From CAYUNA01 sp047629355 (GTDB lineage: Bacteria; Bacteroidota; Bacteroidia; Chitinophagales; Saprospiraceae), in the NCBI GenBank assembly GCA_047629355.1, contig JBLHWU010000176.1:1-13645 (forward strand): a stretch of 13,645 nucleotides of DNA, read 5' to 3'. Shown here one piece after another: positions 1 through 8,230 of the stretch. The position numbers and the translations under genes are program-made. The notes below the pieces were generated by a model, which saw only the letters and a program-made list of their open reading frames with translations, had not been told where the DNA came from and did no database searches. Numbering within the stretch: the stretch's first letter is position 1; each line of letters opens with the position of its first letter.

Positions 1-2
1 GT

Positions 3-120
3 GTCGGATAGCATTTGGATGAGTTTTGAATTTGTACAAGGCAAAAAACGCAGACATAGCCTTTGCTATGGCGAGTATTTTTAACGAAGTACAAATTTAA
101 AAATCGCCAAATCATCCGAC
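3..120. repeat. Long imperfect hairpin with CATAGCC core
   Basis: The outer arms 3-37 and 89-120 are inverted copies: both end in gtcggat/atccgac and share a gtacaaatt inner edge, with a few mismatches and short indels. Inside them the stem continues, with aaaaaacgc near 43-51 opposite gagtattttt near 73-82, and ends in a perfect catagc-cttt-gctatg tip at 55-70. The whole stretch can fold into one stem of about 50 bp. The same core recurs at the right edge of the window (13571-13645), so this is probably a dispersed palindromic repeat rather than a simple terminator. It may also end transcription of a gene to the left. The element could extend beyond base 1. Confidence 0.7.
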
Positions 121-121
121 A

Positions 122-193
122 GGATTAGCTTGAATAACTACTAAGTGCCAAAGCAAAATTACTTCTGGATAATTTTGCTTTGGTACTTAATCC
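122..193. repeat. Strong stem-loop, 19-nt arms
   Basis: The arm at 143-161 (aagtgccaaagcaaaatta) pairs with 170-188 across an 8-nt loop with a single G-T position. An outer ggatta (122-127) also pairs with taatcc (188-193, sharing its first base with the inner arm), leaving an internal loop. No long T-run follows on either strand, so a standard intrinsic terminator is unlikely. It lies between two larger palindromes and could be part of a composite intergenic repeat. Confidence 0.65.
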
Positions 194-203
194 GGAGAAA
201 TCA

Positions 204-374
204 AAGCGGTGGGCTGAACCGAATGTCATCAACTTAAGTGGAGTTAGCGGATACCTTTAAGGTATCTGTTACCTGAAATGGAGCGAATTAGATAGCAGAT
301 ACTCTAAAAGTATCCGCTACCTGTGCGCTACTAAATCGTTAAGTTGATGACATTCGGGGCTGAACCCACCGCTT
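204..374. repeat. 171-bp foldback (cruciform) element upstream of the SDR gene
   Basis: This is a nested palindrome. The outer arms aagcggtggg (204-213) and its exact complement (365-374) are perfect over 10 nt. The next arms, 220-236 and 340-356, are perfect over 17 nt (cgaatgtcatcaactta). The inner arms 243-273 and 291-321 are near-inverted copies, and each is itself a small palindrome (gatacctt-t-aaggtatc at 249-265; gatact-ctaa-agtatc at 297-312). The short sequence gggctgaac appears in the same orientation on both sides (211-219 and 357-365), so it is a direct repeat inside an inverted repeat. It ends 28 bp before the SDR start and may be transcribed in that gene's leader. There is no coding potential. 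Confidence 0.8.
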
Positions 375-402
375 CGGGAGAAACGTCCAAAATCAATTTA
401 AC

Positions 403-1134
403 ATGCAAAAAAACGTATTAATTACAGGAGTTTTAGGTGGTATTGGGTCAGCATTGGCGAAAGCATTTCAAGAAGAAGGCTATTACGTTTATGGCGTTGA
501 TAGAAAGGAAGACCACATTCAGAGTTGCAATCGATTCTTTCATTTTGACATTCATAAATTTGTGAAAGACGTTGATTATCGGTTGCGTTTTACGTCGATT
601 TTTGATGAAGTTATTCCAAGGTTGGATGTTTTAATTAACAATGCGGCAGTACAAATTTTGGGCAGTTTACACGAAATAAAACTCGAAGATTGGCAAGAAA
701 CGATGAATGTAAATCTAACGGGCCCGTTGATGATGAGCAAATTGTTTTTAAGTCGATTGGAAAAATCGCATGGAAGTATTATCAATATCGGAAGCATTCA
801 TCAGCAATTGACGAAGCCGAGATTTATCAGTTATGCCACGTCAAAAGGGGCGTTGGTTGCTTTGACTAAATCAATGGCAGTAGATTTATCAGGAAAGATT
901 CGTGTTAATGCCATTAGTCCCGCTGCGATTGAAACACCAATGTTGCGAGCAGGTTTTGACAATGATGAAGCAGCGATTGATGAATTGCGAAAATTGCATC
1001 CTGTGCAAAGAATTGGCTATCCAGCAGACGTAGCGAAGTTGGCCTTGTTTTTAGCATCAGAAAATACTGGATTTTTGCATGGTGCAAATTTGTCACTTGA
1101 TGGCGGGATAAGTTCTGTCCTGAAAGACCTTTAA
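403..1134 (+). CDS. Short-chain dehydrogenase/reductase (classical SDR)
   Basis: This is a cytoplasmic NAD(P)-dependent oxidoreductase of 243 residues, normal for classical SDRs. The Rossmann cofactor motif TGVLGGIG is at residues 8-15, and Asp33 at the end of the second strand (YGVDRK) favours NAD(H), although Arg34 leaves NADP possible. NNAA is at 79-82. The catalytic tetrad is complete: Asn104, Ser131 (NIGS), Tyr144 and Lys148 (YATSK). The usual 'PG' after strand 6 reads PA (SPAAIETPM, 172-180), and the C-terminus has the typical LDGG. The ATG at 403 places the glycine motif at the usual depth and follows an AT-rich leader. The gene stands alone, with a large foldback upstream and a convergent gene downstream. 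The substrate cannot be deduced; 3-oxoacyl-ACP reductase-like, sugar or polyol dehydrogenases are all possible. No gene symbol is justified. Confidence 0.93.
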   Translation: MQKNVLITGVLGGIGSALAKAFQEEGYYVYGVDRKEDHIQSCNRFFHFDIHKFVKDVDYRLRFTSIFDEVIPRLDVLINNAAVQILGSLHEIKLEDWQETMNVNLTGPLMMSKLFLSRLEKSHGSIINIGSIHQQLTKPRFISYATSKGALVALTKSMAVDLSGKIRVNAISPAAIETPMLRAGFDNDEAAIDELRKLHPVQRIGYPADVAKLALFLASENTGFLHGANLSLDGGISSVLKDL

Positions 1135-1135
1135 A

Positions 1136-1207
1136 TGTTTAATGGTTAAGGATTAATGTTTAAGGAAGGGCAGCCAACATTAAACATTAATCCCTAACCA
1201 TTAACAA
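1136..1207. terminator. Bidirectional terminator between convergent genes
   Basis: The 28-nt arms 1136-1163 and 1180-1207 are inverted copies with only about three differences (central part ttaaacattaatcc), separated by a 16-nt loop. The structure fills exactly the gap between the SDR stop codon (1132-1134) and the stop of the minus-strand protease gene (complement of 1208-1210). Position and symmetry fit a shared, AT-rich bidirectional terminator. The arms contain few G or C bases, so the function is inferred. Confidence 0.7.
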
Positions 1208-4200
1208 TTATTCTATGATTACTTTTTGATAAATAGATTGCGCTCCATTGCCAATTTGTAAGACATAAACGCCTTTAGCAAAATGGTCGAAATCAAAATG
1301 TTTGGTCAACAGACCGGTGCTGAAATCAAGCGACGCCGTAAATAATTTTTGACCAATGATATTGTAGAAATTGACCTTCAAATCACCAAGTGGCTGTCCT
1401 TCCATCACCAAAGTAAATTGTCCCGTATTTGGATTCGGGAAGACCTGAAATTGTTCTAAGCCCGGAATCTCTTCCGTCGAAATTACAATCACATCAATCT
1501 CTTCCGTAAAAGTTGCCACACCACAATCATTCGTCACCGTTAAGGTTGCCACATAAGTGCCTGGCTCATCATAAAGGTGAGAAGGAGATACCGATGTACT
1601 GGTTTCATTGTTTCCAAAATCCCATAAATAGCTATCGCCGTTGGTAGAATTATTGGTAAAACTGACCGCCAAAGCATCTGCAATATAAGTGAATTCAACC
1701 GTTGGAATATCGACGACACTAATGTATTGGTCCGCTAAGAAAGTATGACTTCCTCCGGCATTGGCTACCGTCAAATTAACATCATAAATGCCTAGTTCGG
1801 CAAAAACAATTGTAGGATTTGCTTCATTAGAAGTAGCTGGTGTACCGCCTTCAAATGTCCATTCGTAAGAACTTGGATTTCCTGTCGAAAGGTCTATAAA
1901 CGTGACTTCAAACGGCGCGCAACCTTCTCGTACCTCTGCATCAAATGCTGCAAACGGCGCGACAGCGGTCACATCAACTTGCTGAATTAAGGTATCTGGT
2001 CCACATGCACCATTCGCAATTAAAGTTACATCATAATTGCCTTGCTGCGGATAAGTATAAACTGGATTTTCCTCGTCGCTCATTTCTTCATTTCCAAACA
2101 ACCAAGTATAAGTACTCGCATCAGTTGATAGATTGGTGAATGTAACCGTTGCATCCATTACCGATAAATCAAAATTAGCCACAGCTTTAGGGTTTACTTC
2201 AATGTAATCCACCTGTTCGTAAGTATCGCTTCCCAAAGCATTCGTTGCCATCAAGGTAACCGTAAAGAAACCTGGATTATTGAAAATAACGACTGGATTC
2301 ACTTCGGTAGAAGTCGCTGGGGTACCGCCCTCAAATGTCCACAAATAAGTCTCTGTATTGTCAGAAGACAAGTTTTCAAAAGCGACGACCAATGGAGGAC
2401 AACCTTTTACATTATCCGCTTGAAATGCTGCAATCGGTGCTTGTGTAGCAATAACCAGAATCTCTGTCGTTTCGATAGTGCCGCAATCATTCGTTGCCGA
2501 TAAAGTAACAGTGTATGCGCCATCTTCCGTATAAGTATAGGTTGGATTCGGCTCTGTCGAAGTGCCTTCATTGTCACCAAAATCCCAGCTATAATCAATA
2601 GAATTACTTGAATTGTTATTAAAAGTAACCGTTTGGTCAACCGTTGTAAAATCATAAGCAGGTAATGGTAAACCACTGACCGTAATATAATTCATTTGCT
2701 CAAAAGTATCTTCTCCTGCCGCATTTGTTACGGTCAAAGTCATACTAAATGTTCCTTCAGTTATAAAAAGAACGACTGGATTTTCGTCAGTTGAAGTCGC
2801 TGGATTTCCATCTTCAAAAGTCCAAGCGTAATTCACTGCGTTGTCAGAAGATAAATTCATGAACGCCACTTCAAACGGCGCACAACCTGCCGTTGCTATC
2901 GCTGCAAAGCCTGCCATTGGTGGTGTCACAATTGGAACTTCTTGCGTTGTCGTAATCGTACCACATTGGTTCGTTGCCATCATAGTTACCGTGTACGTTC
3001 CGTCATTCGGATAAGTGTAAATTGGATTGGCATCCATACTCGTCCCCATATTGTCTCCAAAATCCCAAGTATAGCTCGTTGCGCCATTTACGGTATTTGT
3101 AAAATCAGCTTGGTCATTGTTTACGGAAGTAGAAAAATCACCTGTTGGTAAACCAGAAATCGTAATGTAATTCAGCTCAGAAATGGAATTCATTCCTGCA
3201 CTATTGCTTACTTCTAAAGTAACGGAATACGTGCCCGGTGTGCTATAAGTCACGGATGGATTTTGTTCTGTCGAAGTCGCCGGTGTACCGCCTTCAAAAG
3301 TCCAATTCCAGCCTGTTGTATTATCGGAAGAGCTGTCTGTAAATTGAATCATATCGCCTGCGCAACCTGTTTGGGTATTGGCAGAAAAATCAGGATTCGG
3401 TGGCGTTACAATCGTTACCATTTCAGTAGAAGTCACTGAGCCACAGTCATTTGTCGCGGTCAAAGTAACCGTGTAAGTTCCGTCATTCACATAAGTATAT
3501 GTAGGGTTTTCATCCGCGCTTGTACCTGTATTGTCCCCAAAATCCCAAGCGAAACTGGTCGCGCCAATTGAAGTATTGGTGAAAGTAGCGACTGCATTAT
3601 TGGAAGATTGACTAAAGTCTGCCGTTGGTACATTATTAACGATAATGTACGCAGTTTGTGTAAACACGTTTACACCCGAACCGTTGGTAGCCGTCAAGGT
3701 CACATCATAAGAACCTGCCATATCGTAAACCACCGCTGGATTTTGTTCCGTAGAAGAACTTGGATTTCCGCCCGGGAAAGACCATGCCCAACTTGTGGTA
3801 TTCGCTGATGACATATCCATAAATTGAACTGTCATCGGTGCACAACCCGTCGTTAGATTTGCATTGAAAGACGCTTGCGGTAGGGTAGAGACCGATACCG
3901 ATATTGTCGTCATGCTTTGTCCACAGGCATTTGTTGCCGTTAAAATAACAGAATACGTACCATCAGCAGCATAAGTATAAGTAGGATTTTCCTCGATGCT
4001 TGTTCCTGTGTTGTCACCAAAATCCCAGGTATAAGAAGTCGCATTGGAAGTCGCATTGGTAAATTCTACCGTTTGGTCATTTGCCAAACTCATAAAATCA
4101 ACCATTGGAACATCGTCAATAAGGAGGTAAGAAGTTTCTGTAAAGGTATCGTCACCTGTTCCATTTGAAACCATCAAAGTCACATCAAAAGTACCTTCAT

Positions 4201-7200
4201 TATTGTAAACAACCGTTGGATTTTGTTCCGTAGAAGTCGCTGGGTCACCACCTGAGAAAGACCAATTATAGCTGGTTGCATTTTCAGAGGATTGATTGGT
4301 GAATTGAACGGTCATTGGCGCACAGCCGGCAGTTGTATTGGCGGTAAAGCCCGCAGTTGGAGGCGTTGCAATAACGACTTCTTGTGTCGAAGTGATTGTT
4401 CCGCAATCATTTGTTGCTGATAAAATAACGGAATACGTACCGTCCGCAGCATAAGTATAAGATGGATTTTCATCCATGCTAGTCCCTGCATTGTCCCCAA
4501 AATCCCAAGCATAGGAATTGGCATTGGTCGAAGTATTATTGAAATCAACCATTAAATCCGTTACTGAACTGGTAAAATTAGCCACTGGACTGCTATCAAT
4601 TGTAATATAGTTAACTGTCGTTGTCGACACGGAACCAGAAGCATTACTTACTTCTAAAGTTACATTAAAGGTACCGACATTATCATAAACAACAGTTGGA
4701 TTTTGGTCTGAAGAAGTAACAGGGTCGCCGCCTTCAAAAGTCCAAAGCCAAGCGGTTGCATTTTCAGAAGATTCATCAAAAAAGCTAACGGTTTCTGGTG
4801 CACAGCCAAAGGTCGTATTTGCTGAAAAGGCTGCATTGGCTGGTGGATTGGAGATGGTCACTGTTTGGGTGAAAACGTCCGTTCCACAAGCATTCGTTGT
4901 TTCCAAAGTCACCGTATATATTCCATCTTCATTGTATAAATAAAATGGTTCAAAATCATTGCTTGTGCCGGCATTGTCTCCAAAATCCCATAAATAAGTC
5001 GTTCCATCCACTGAATTATTGATAAAATCAACTCCAGAACCATTAACAGTTGAGTTGAAATTAGCACTTGGTAAATCTTCTGCAACAATGTAAGCAAACT
5101 GCGTCGTTTCATCCATCCCTGCACTGTTCGTTACTGTCAAAATTACGTCGTAAGTACCTGGCGTATCGTAAGTCACCATAGGATTTTGGATATTGGAAGT
5201 CGCAGGATTCCCACCATCAAATGTCCAATTCCAAGCAGAAGGAATGTTTTCTGAGTCATCCATAAATTGTACATCAAATGGCACACAGCCGTTGGTTACA
5301 TTTGAAGAGAAATTAGCTATTGGAGGCAAATCCAGCTCAATGGTATATTGAACCGCGTCCGTTCCACAATCATTGGCCACGATCAAAGCAACCGTGTAAG
5401 TGCCGCCTTGGCTATAAGTATGTGTTGGATTTTGCTGAGTGCTGGTACTGTTGTCGCCAAAATTCCATAAATAAATACCACCTGTATTGGTCAAATTATT
5501 AAAATTAACCGTCAAGCCATTGGTCGTAAAATCAAAATCTACGATAGGCGCATCTTCGACTATAATATAATCAAATTGCGTTGTCGCGTCCGTTCCCGAT
5601 GCATTGGTTACCAACAAAGTCACATCATAAGTACCTGGTGCCGCATAGATTATGTTTGGATTTTGCTGCGTAGAATTATTGGGAGAACCACCAGGGAAAG
5701 ACCAATTCCAGGAAGATGCCCCATTCAAGGATTCATCCGTAAAATTGACTTGTAATGGTAAACAACCTTGGTTGATGTCGGAGCTGAAATCTGCAATTGG
5801 AGGCAAATTTAATTGACAATCACTCGTTACTGCAATATTGTCAATAAACATATTATTACCAAAGCCATTGACATTTTCAATTTTAACTCTCGCTTGGTTA
5901 GACCCTGCAAAACCTGAAATGTCCAAAGACAAACAGCCATTTCCGAAGGTCGTACCAAAGCACCATTCTGTCTCATCCGCAGGAATAAAAGCCGAACCTT
6001 GGTCAGCTTTAGTCGCAAAATTTCCACTGCCGTTTTCCGTTGCTGCAAATACACGCGTGTAGCTTACCCCATTATTGGAAGAAACATAAACGACTAAGGA
6101 ATCACGGAAAGTAGCAGAAAATCGGGCATAAGCATAATCAATATCTAAATTAATAAATGTTCGTCCCGAAAAATCTAAGGCAGGTGAAACCAAAGCATCA
6201 CGAGATCCCACATTATTAGTATTAAAATTATCAAAACTCATTACGGTATTTCCATAACGACTTGAATTAACATTCACTGCAGTCCACGCTTCACCGCCAC
6301 TTGGGTTTTCAACAGCCCAACCGTTTAGACCTGTTTCAAAATCAGTATAGTGAAAGAAATCCGTACCGCTACCGACACTAATGGTTTGAGAAGTTGAATT
6401 TGACCCGTTGCCATTAGAAACGGTCAAGGTTACATTGTAACTGCCACCATTATTATAAGTAATCGTCGGATTTTGTTCGGTAGAAGAACCTGGAGTACCG
6501 CCTGGGAATGACCAGTTCCATGAAGTTGGACCATCGGTAGATTGGTCAATAAAAGTCACCATACTTCCCGTACAAATTTGGGAATAATTCGGAGCAAATG
6601 CTGCCGTTGGTGGAATTGGAGGACCGCAGGTAGACAAACAACCACCGCTAATCAATCCAGCAACAAAATTATCTATAGAATTAATGGATTGAGCAGACCA
6701 AGTTGCGGTATTTTGTACTGAAGGTGCCATTATGAAAGGGTCACCGCCATTATCGTGATTTGAATTAAAATTATGACCATATTCATGAGAAACCAATACC
6801 CGCTTAAGATTGGCATTGGAAGTGAAATCTTGCAAAAGATTGTATCGAAAGGAGCCACAAACTGCGCCTACGTAGGCGACGCCGATGGTCGAACCCGCCA
6901 AATCAAGTCCTGTCCATAAAGAAGCTAAATCGTAGGAAACACTAAATCCACCGCCTTGTCCCCAGAGTCTGAAATCTGTTAAATAATCACCTGCATCTGG
7001 ACTACCTGTACCATTCGGCCAAGGATTATTCCCATTGGTAACGACAAATTGCTGGACGATAAGAAACTGAATTTCATGTGTGAAAAAATCAGTATCGTAA
7101 TCTGTTTCTACATTATTTTTAACGGCAATATTGTGATTTTCTACATTGACTACAGTATTGTAAGAAGCAAACATCGCTGCATCTGACGCAATTGCCAATT

Positions 7201-7846
7201 CTACTTCATAACAAGCAAGCACTGATTTGTTAACATTTTCAACCGCTTCCGATTCATGATCATGATTGTGTCGATGTTTCATGGAGGCTTTATTACTCGC
7301 CAATTCCATTGCACCACAGGTGCCGTCTTTTGAAACCACATTTTGACCATTATAAACCACAAATTGGTTCTTTGGTGCGGCAGCGTTGAAATACCAAGCT
7401 GGCTCAATAAAGACGTATTCTTGCCCAGTTTTGACAAAACCGTAGATGAAATCTGTATCTAAAGTCAAAGCAATTACTGAGTTGGTACTGCCTTGCAAGG
7501 CACCTCTAAACGTTTTATTTTCACTGCGCGGAAGGTCTTTTACGCCCTTGTTTGTTTGGATCGATAAAACATAATTATCGCCTCTAATATCGTGTGGCGT
7601 AATGGAAAAATCCCAATCGTATTGGCTGCCTAATTTTAATTTGAAATCAACATCAACTGCGCCGCTTTTCGCAAAAGCATTCAGTGTGGTGGCATCAATT
7701 TCATATACTTCATACTTTGTGAATTGCTCAGAAAGTGAAGGATGTTGGGCGTTTTTCAGCAATTTACCGTTAAAAACAGCTTTTTGTGCAAAAGACTGAA
7801 GAACGAATAAAGTAAAAACAAACGTGGTGATGAGCTTCCAATTCAT
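1208..7846 (-). CDS. Giant secreted M12B-like metalloprotease with 19 PKD domains and T9SS sorting domain
   Basis: A 2212-residue cell-surface or secreted protein. Residues 1-20 are a Sec signal peptide (cut after SFA, before Gln21). Residues ~21-205 resemble a propeptide and include Cys177 (GTCG) and a His-rich patch near 191-197. The metzincin domain (~208-406) carries HEYGHNFNSNHD at 354-365: zinc ligands His354, His358, His364, catalytic Glu355 and, as in adamalysins, a following Asp. The Met-turn is at Met373 (FIMAPS). The Gly usual at position 8 of the zinc motif is Asn361. Next come one PKD domain (~408-492), a jelly-roll/MAM-like domain (~493-680), nine alternating PKD pairs (~681-2118) and a T9SS type A sorting domain (~2120-2212: FPNPNTGQF, YNIIGQK, GVYVLQI). 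It probably degrades or binds extracellular protein or polymer; the substrate is unknown. The ATG is chosen because the signal peptide begins there. The preceding leader is A/T-rich with no Shine-Dalgarno site. Confidence 0.93.
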   Translation of the reverse strand: MNWKLITTFVFTLFVLQSFAQKAVFNGKLLKNAQHPSLSEQFTKYEVYEIDATTLNAFAKSGAVDVDFKLKLGSQYDWDFSITPHDIRGDNYVLSIQTNKGVKDLPRSENKTFRGALQGSTNSVIALTLDTDFIYGFVKTGQEYVFIEPAWYFNAAAPKNQFVVYNGQNVVSKDGTCGAMELASNKASMKHRHNHDHESEAVENVNKSVLACYEVELAIASDAAMFASYNTVVNVENHNIAVKNNVETDYDTDFFTHEIQFLIVQQFVVTNGNNPWPNGTGSPDAGDYLTDFRLWGQGGGFSVSYDLASLWTGLDLAGSTIGVAYVGAVCGSFRYNLLQDFTSNANLKRVLVSHEYGHNFNSNHDNGGDPFIMAPSVQNTATWSAQSINSIDNFVAGLISGGCLSTCGPPIPPTAAFAPNYSQICTGSMVTFIDQSTDGPTSWNWSFPGGTPGSSTEQNPTITYNNGGSYNVTLTVSNGNGSNSTSQTISVGSGTDFFHYTDFETGLNGWAVENPSGGEAWTAVNVNSSRYGNTVMSFDNFNTNNVGSRDALVSPALDFSGRTFINLDIDYAYARFSATFRDSLVVYVSSNNGVSYTRVFAATENGSGNFATKADQGSAFIPADETEWCFGTTFGNGCLSLDISGFAGSNQARVKIENVNGFGNNMFIDNIAVTSDCQLNLPPIADFSSDINQGCLPLQVNFTDESLNGASSWNWSFPGGSPNNSTQQNPNIIYAAPGTYDVTLLVTNASGTDATTQFDYIIVEDAPIVDFDFTTNGLTVNFNNLTNTGGIYLWNFGDNSTSTQQNPTHTYSQGGTYTVALIVANDCGTDAVQYTIELDLPPIANFSSNVTNGCVPFDVQFMDDSENIPSAWNWTFDGGNPATSNIQNPMVTYDTPGTYDVILTVTNSAGMDETTQFAYIVAEDLPSANFNSTVNGSGVDFINNSVDGTTYLWDFGDNAGTSNDFEPFYLYNEDGIYTVTLETTNACGTDVFTQTVTISNPPANAAFSANTTFGCAPETVSFFDESSENATAWLWTFEGGDPVTSSDQNPTVVYDNVGTFNVTLEVSNASGSVSTTTVNYITIDSSPVANFTSSVTDLMVDFNNTSTNANSYAWDFGDNAGTSMDENPSYTYAADGTYSVILSATNDCGTITSTQEVVIATPPTAGFTANTTAGCAPMTVQFTNQSSENATSYNWSFSGGDPATSTEQNPTVVYNNEGTFDVTLMVSNGTGDDTFTETSYLLIDDVPMVDFMSLANDQTVEFTNATSNATSYTWDFGDNTGTSIEENPTYTYAADGTYSVILTATNACGQSMTTISVSVSTLPQASFNANLTTGCAPMTVQFMDMSSANTTSWAWSFPGGNPSSSTEQNPAVVYDMAGSYDVTLTATNGSGVNVFTQTAYIIVNNVPTADFSQSSNNAVATFTNTSIGATSFAWDFGDNTGTSADENPTYTYVNDGTYTVTLTATNDCGSVTSTEMVTIVTPPNPDFSANTQTGCAGDMIQFTDSSSDNTTGWNWTFEGGTPATSTEQNPSVTYSTPGTYSVTLEVSNSAGMNSISELNYITISGLPTGDFSTSVNNDQADFTNTVNGATSYTWDFGDNMGTSMDANPIYTYPNDGTYTVTMMATNQCGTITTTQEVPIVTPPMAGFAAIATAGCAPFEVAFMNLSSDNAVNYAWTFEDGNPATSTDENPVVLFITEGTFSMTLTVTNAAGEDTFEQMNYITVSGLPLPAYDFTTVDQTVTFNNNSSNSIDYSWDFGDNEGTSTEPNPTYTYTEDGAYTVTLSATNDCGTIETTEILVIATQAPIAAFQADNVKGCPPLVVAFENLSSDNTETYLWTFEGGTPATSTEVNPVVIFNNPGFFTVTLMATNALGSDTYEQVDYIEVNPKAVANFDLSVMDATVTFTNLSTDASTYTWLFGNEEMSDEENPVYTYPQQGNYDVTLIANGACGPDTLIQQVDVTAVAPFAAFDAEVREGCAPFEVTFIDLSTGNPSSYEWTFEGGTPATSNEANPTIVFAELGIYDVNLTVANAGGSHTFLADQYISVVDIPTVEFTYIADALAVSFTNNSTNGDSYLWDFGNNETSTSVSPSHLYDEPGTYVATLTVTNDCGVATFTEEIDVIVISTEEIPGLEQFQVFPNPNTGQFTLVMEGQPLGDLKVNFYNIIGQKLFTASLDFSTGLLTKHFDFDHFAKGVYVLQIGNGAQSIYQKVIIE
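1493..5809 (-). repeat. Nine tandem ~480-bp units encoding paired PKD domains
   Basis: Within the protease gene, nine units of about 160 codons follow one another. Each unit is an A-type PKD domain (GCxP near the start, WxWxFxGGxP, NPxVxY, YIxV) followed by a B-type domain (YxWDFGDN, ENPxYTY, ATNxCG). The codons for the A-type 'GC' recur near 1916, 2396, 2877, 3358, 3837, 4317, 4797, 5281 and 5758, a spacing of about 480 bp. Central units are most alike: the stretch near 3950-4060 is close to 4431-4545 at the DNA level. The first and last units, and the B domain of the eighth pair (WLFGNEE instead of WDFGDN), are more divergent. This pattern fits growth of the array by internal duplication. 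Confidence 0.9.
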
Positions 7847-8230
7847 GTTGTGAATGATTGTTAAAACGGGTTTGATAATAATGATATTTACGTTTTCATT
7901 AAATGCTTAATACGGGTAAAAGAGTGCGTGGTTTTGAGTAAAAAAGATAGACTTAATAGAATGTGAAATCTCGCATTTATTAAACTTCTTTTTATGCTTG
8001 TGTTTGCTGAAATTAATGGTGTTTGAAATAGAATTTCTGTCTGATATCGTAATAAAATATAATACGGGCGATGAATATTCCTTGCACAAATATATCTAAA
8101 TTTTCTACTAATAAAAATTAGATTTTAAAAAGAGAATATTACAAGACATTTTTATTGGTCTTTCCTCGTTTAATAGGAAGTACTGAATGAATCATTTGTT
8201 TAGAATTTTATTAAAAAAGAATAAAATTTT
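7847..8230. other. AT-rich intergenic stretch upstream of the protease gene
   Basis: No convincing gene is present. It should contain the promoter of the minus-strand protease gene, but I find no full Bacteroidota promoter (TTG and TAnnTTTG at proper spacing). The best -7-like match is TATATTTG on the minus strand near 8086-8093, without a TTG at the right distance and about 240 nt from the start codon. One imperfect stem-loop is visible at 7941-7993 (arms 7941-7965 and 7972-7993) and a smaller one near 8095-8120. Confidence 0.5.
7941..7993. repeat. Imperfect AT-rich stem-loop
   Basis: The arm 7941-7965 (aaaaagatagacttaatag and onward) pairs with 7972-7993 around a six-base loop, with several mismatches and one small bulge. 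It lies in the probable leader or promoter region of the minus-strand protease gene. It may be incidental in such AT-rich DNA. Confidence 0.35.

Noticed and set aside
170..177. TAATTTTG, an exact match to the Bacteroidota -7 box, as the SDR promoter
   Set aside because: It lies within the right arm of a hairpin, has no TTG at the proper distance upstream (the nearest is at 130-132) and would give a leader of over 200 nt.
1493..5809. Regular 480-bp repetition as a CRISPR-like or non-coding satellite array
   Set aside because: The period is an exact multiple of three, the frame is open throughout and the units are clear PKD domain pairs.
1945..6062. Plus-strand and second minus-frame ORFs of 60-90 codons inside the protease gene
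   Set aside because: They recur in phase with the PKD repeat, lack recognisable domains and are shadows of the real frame.
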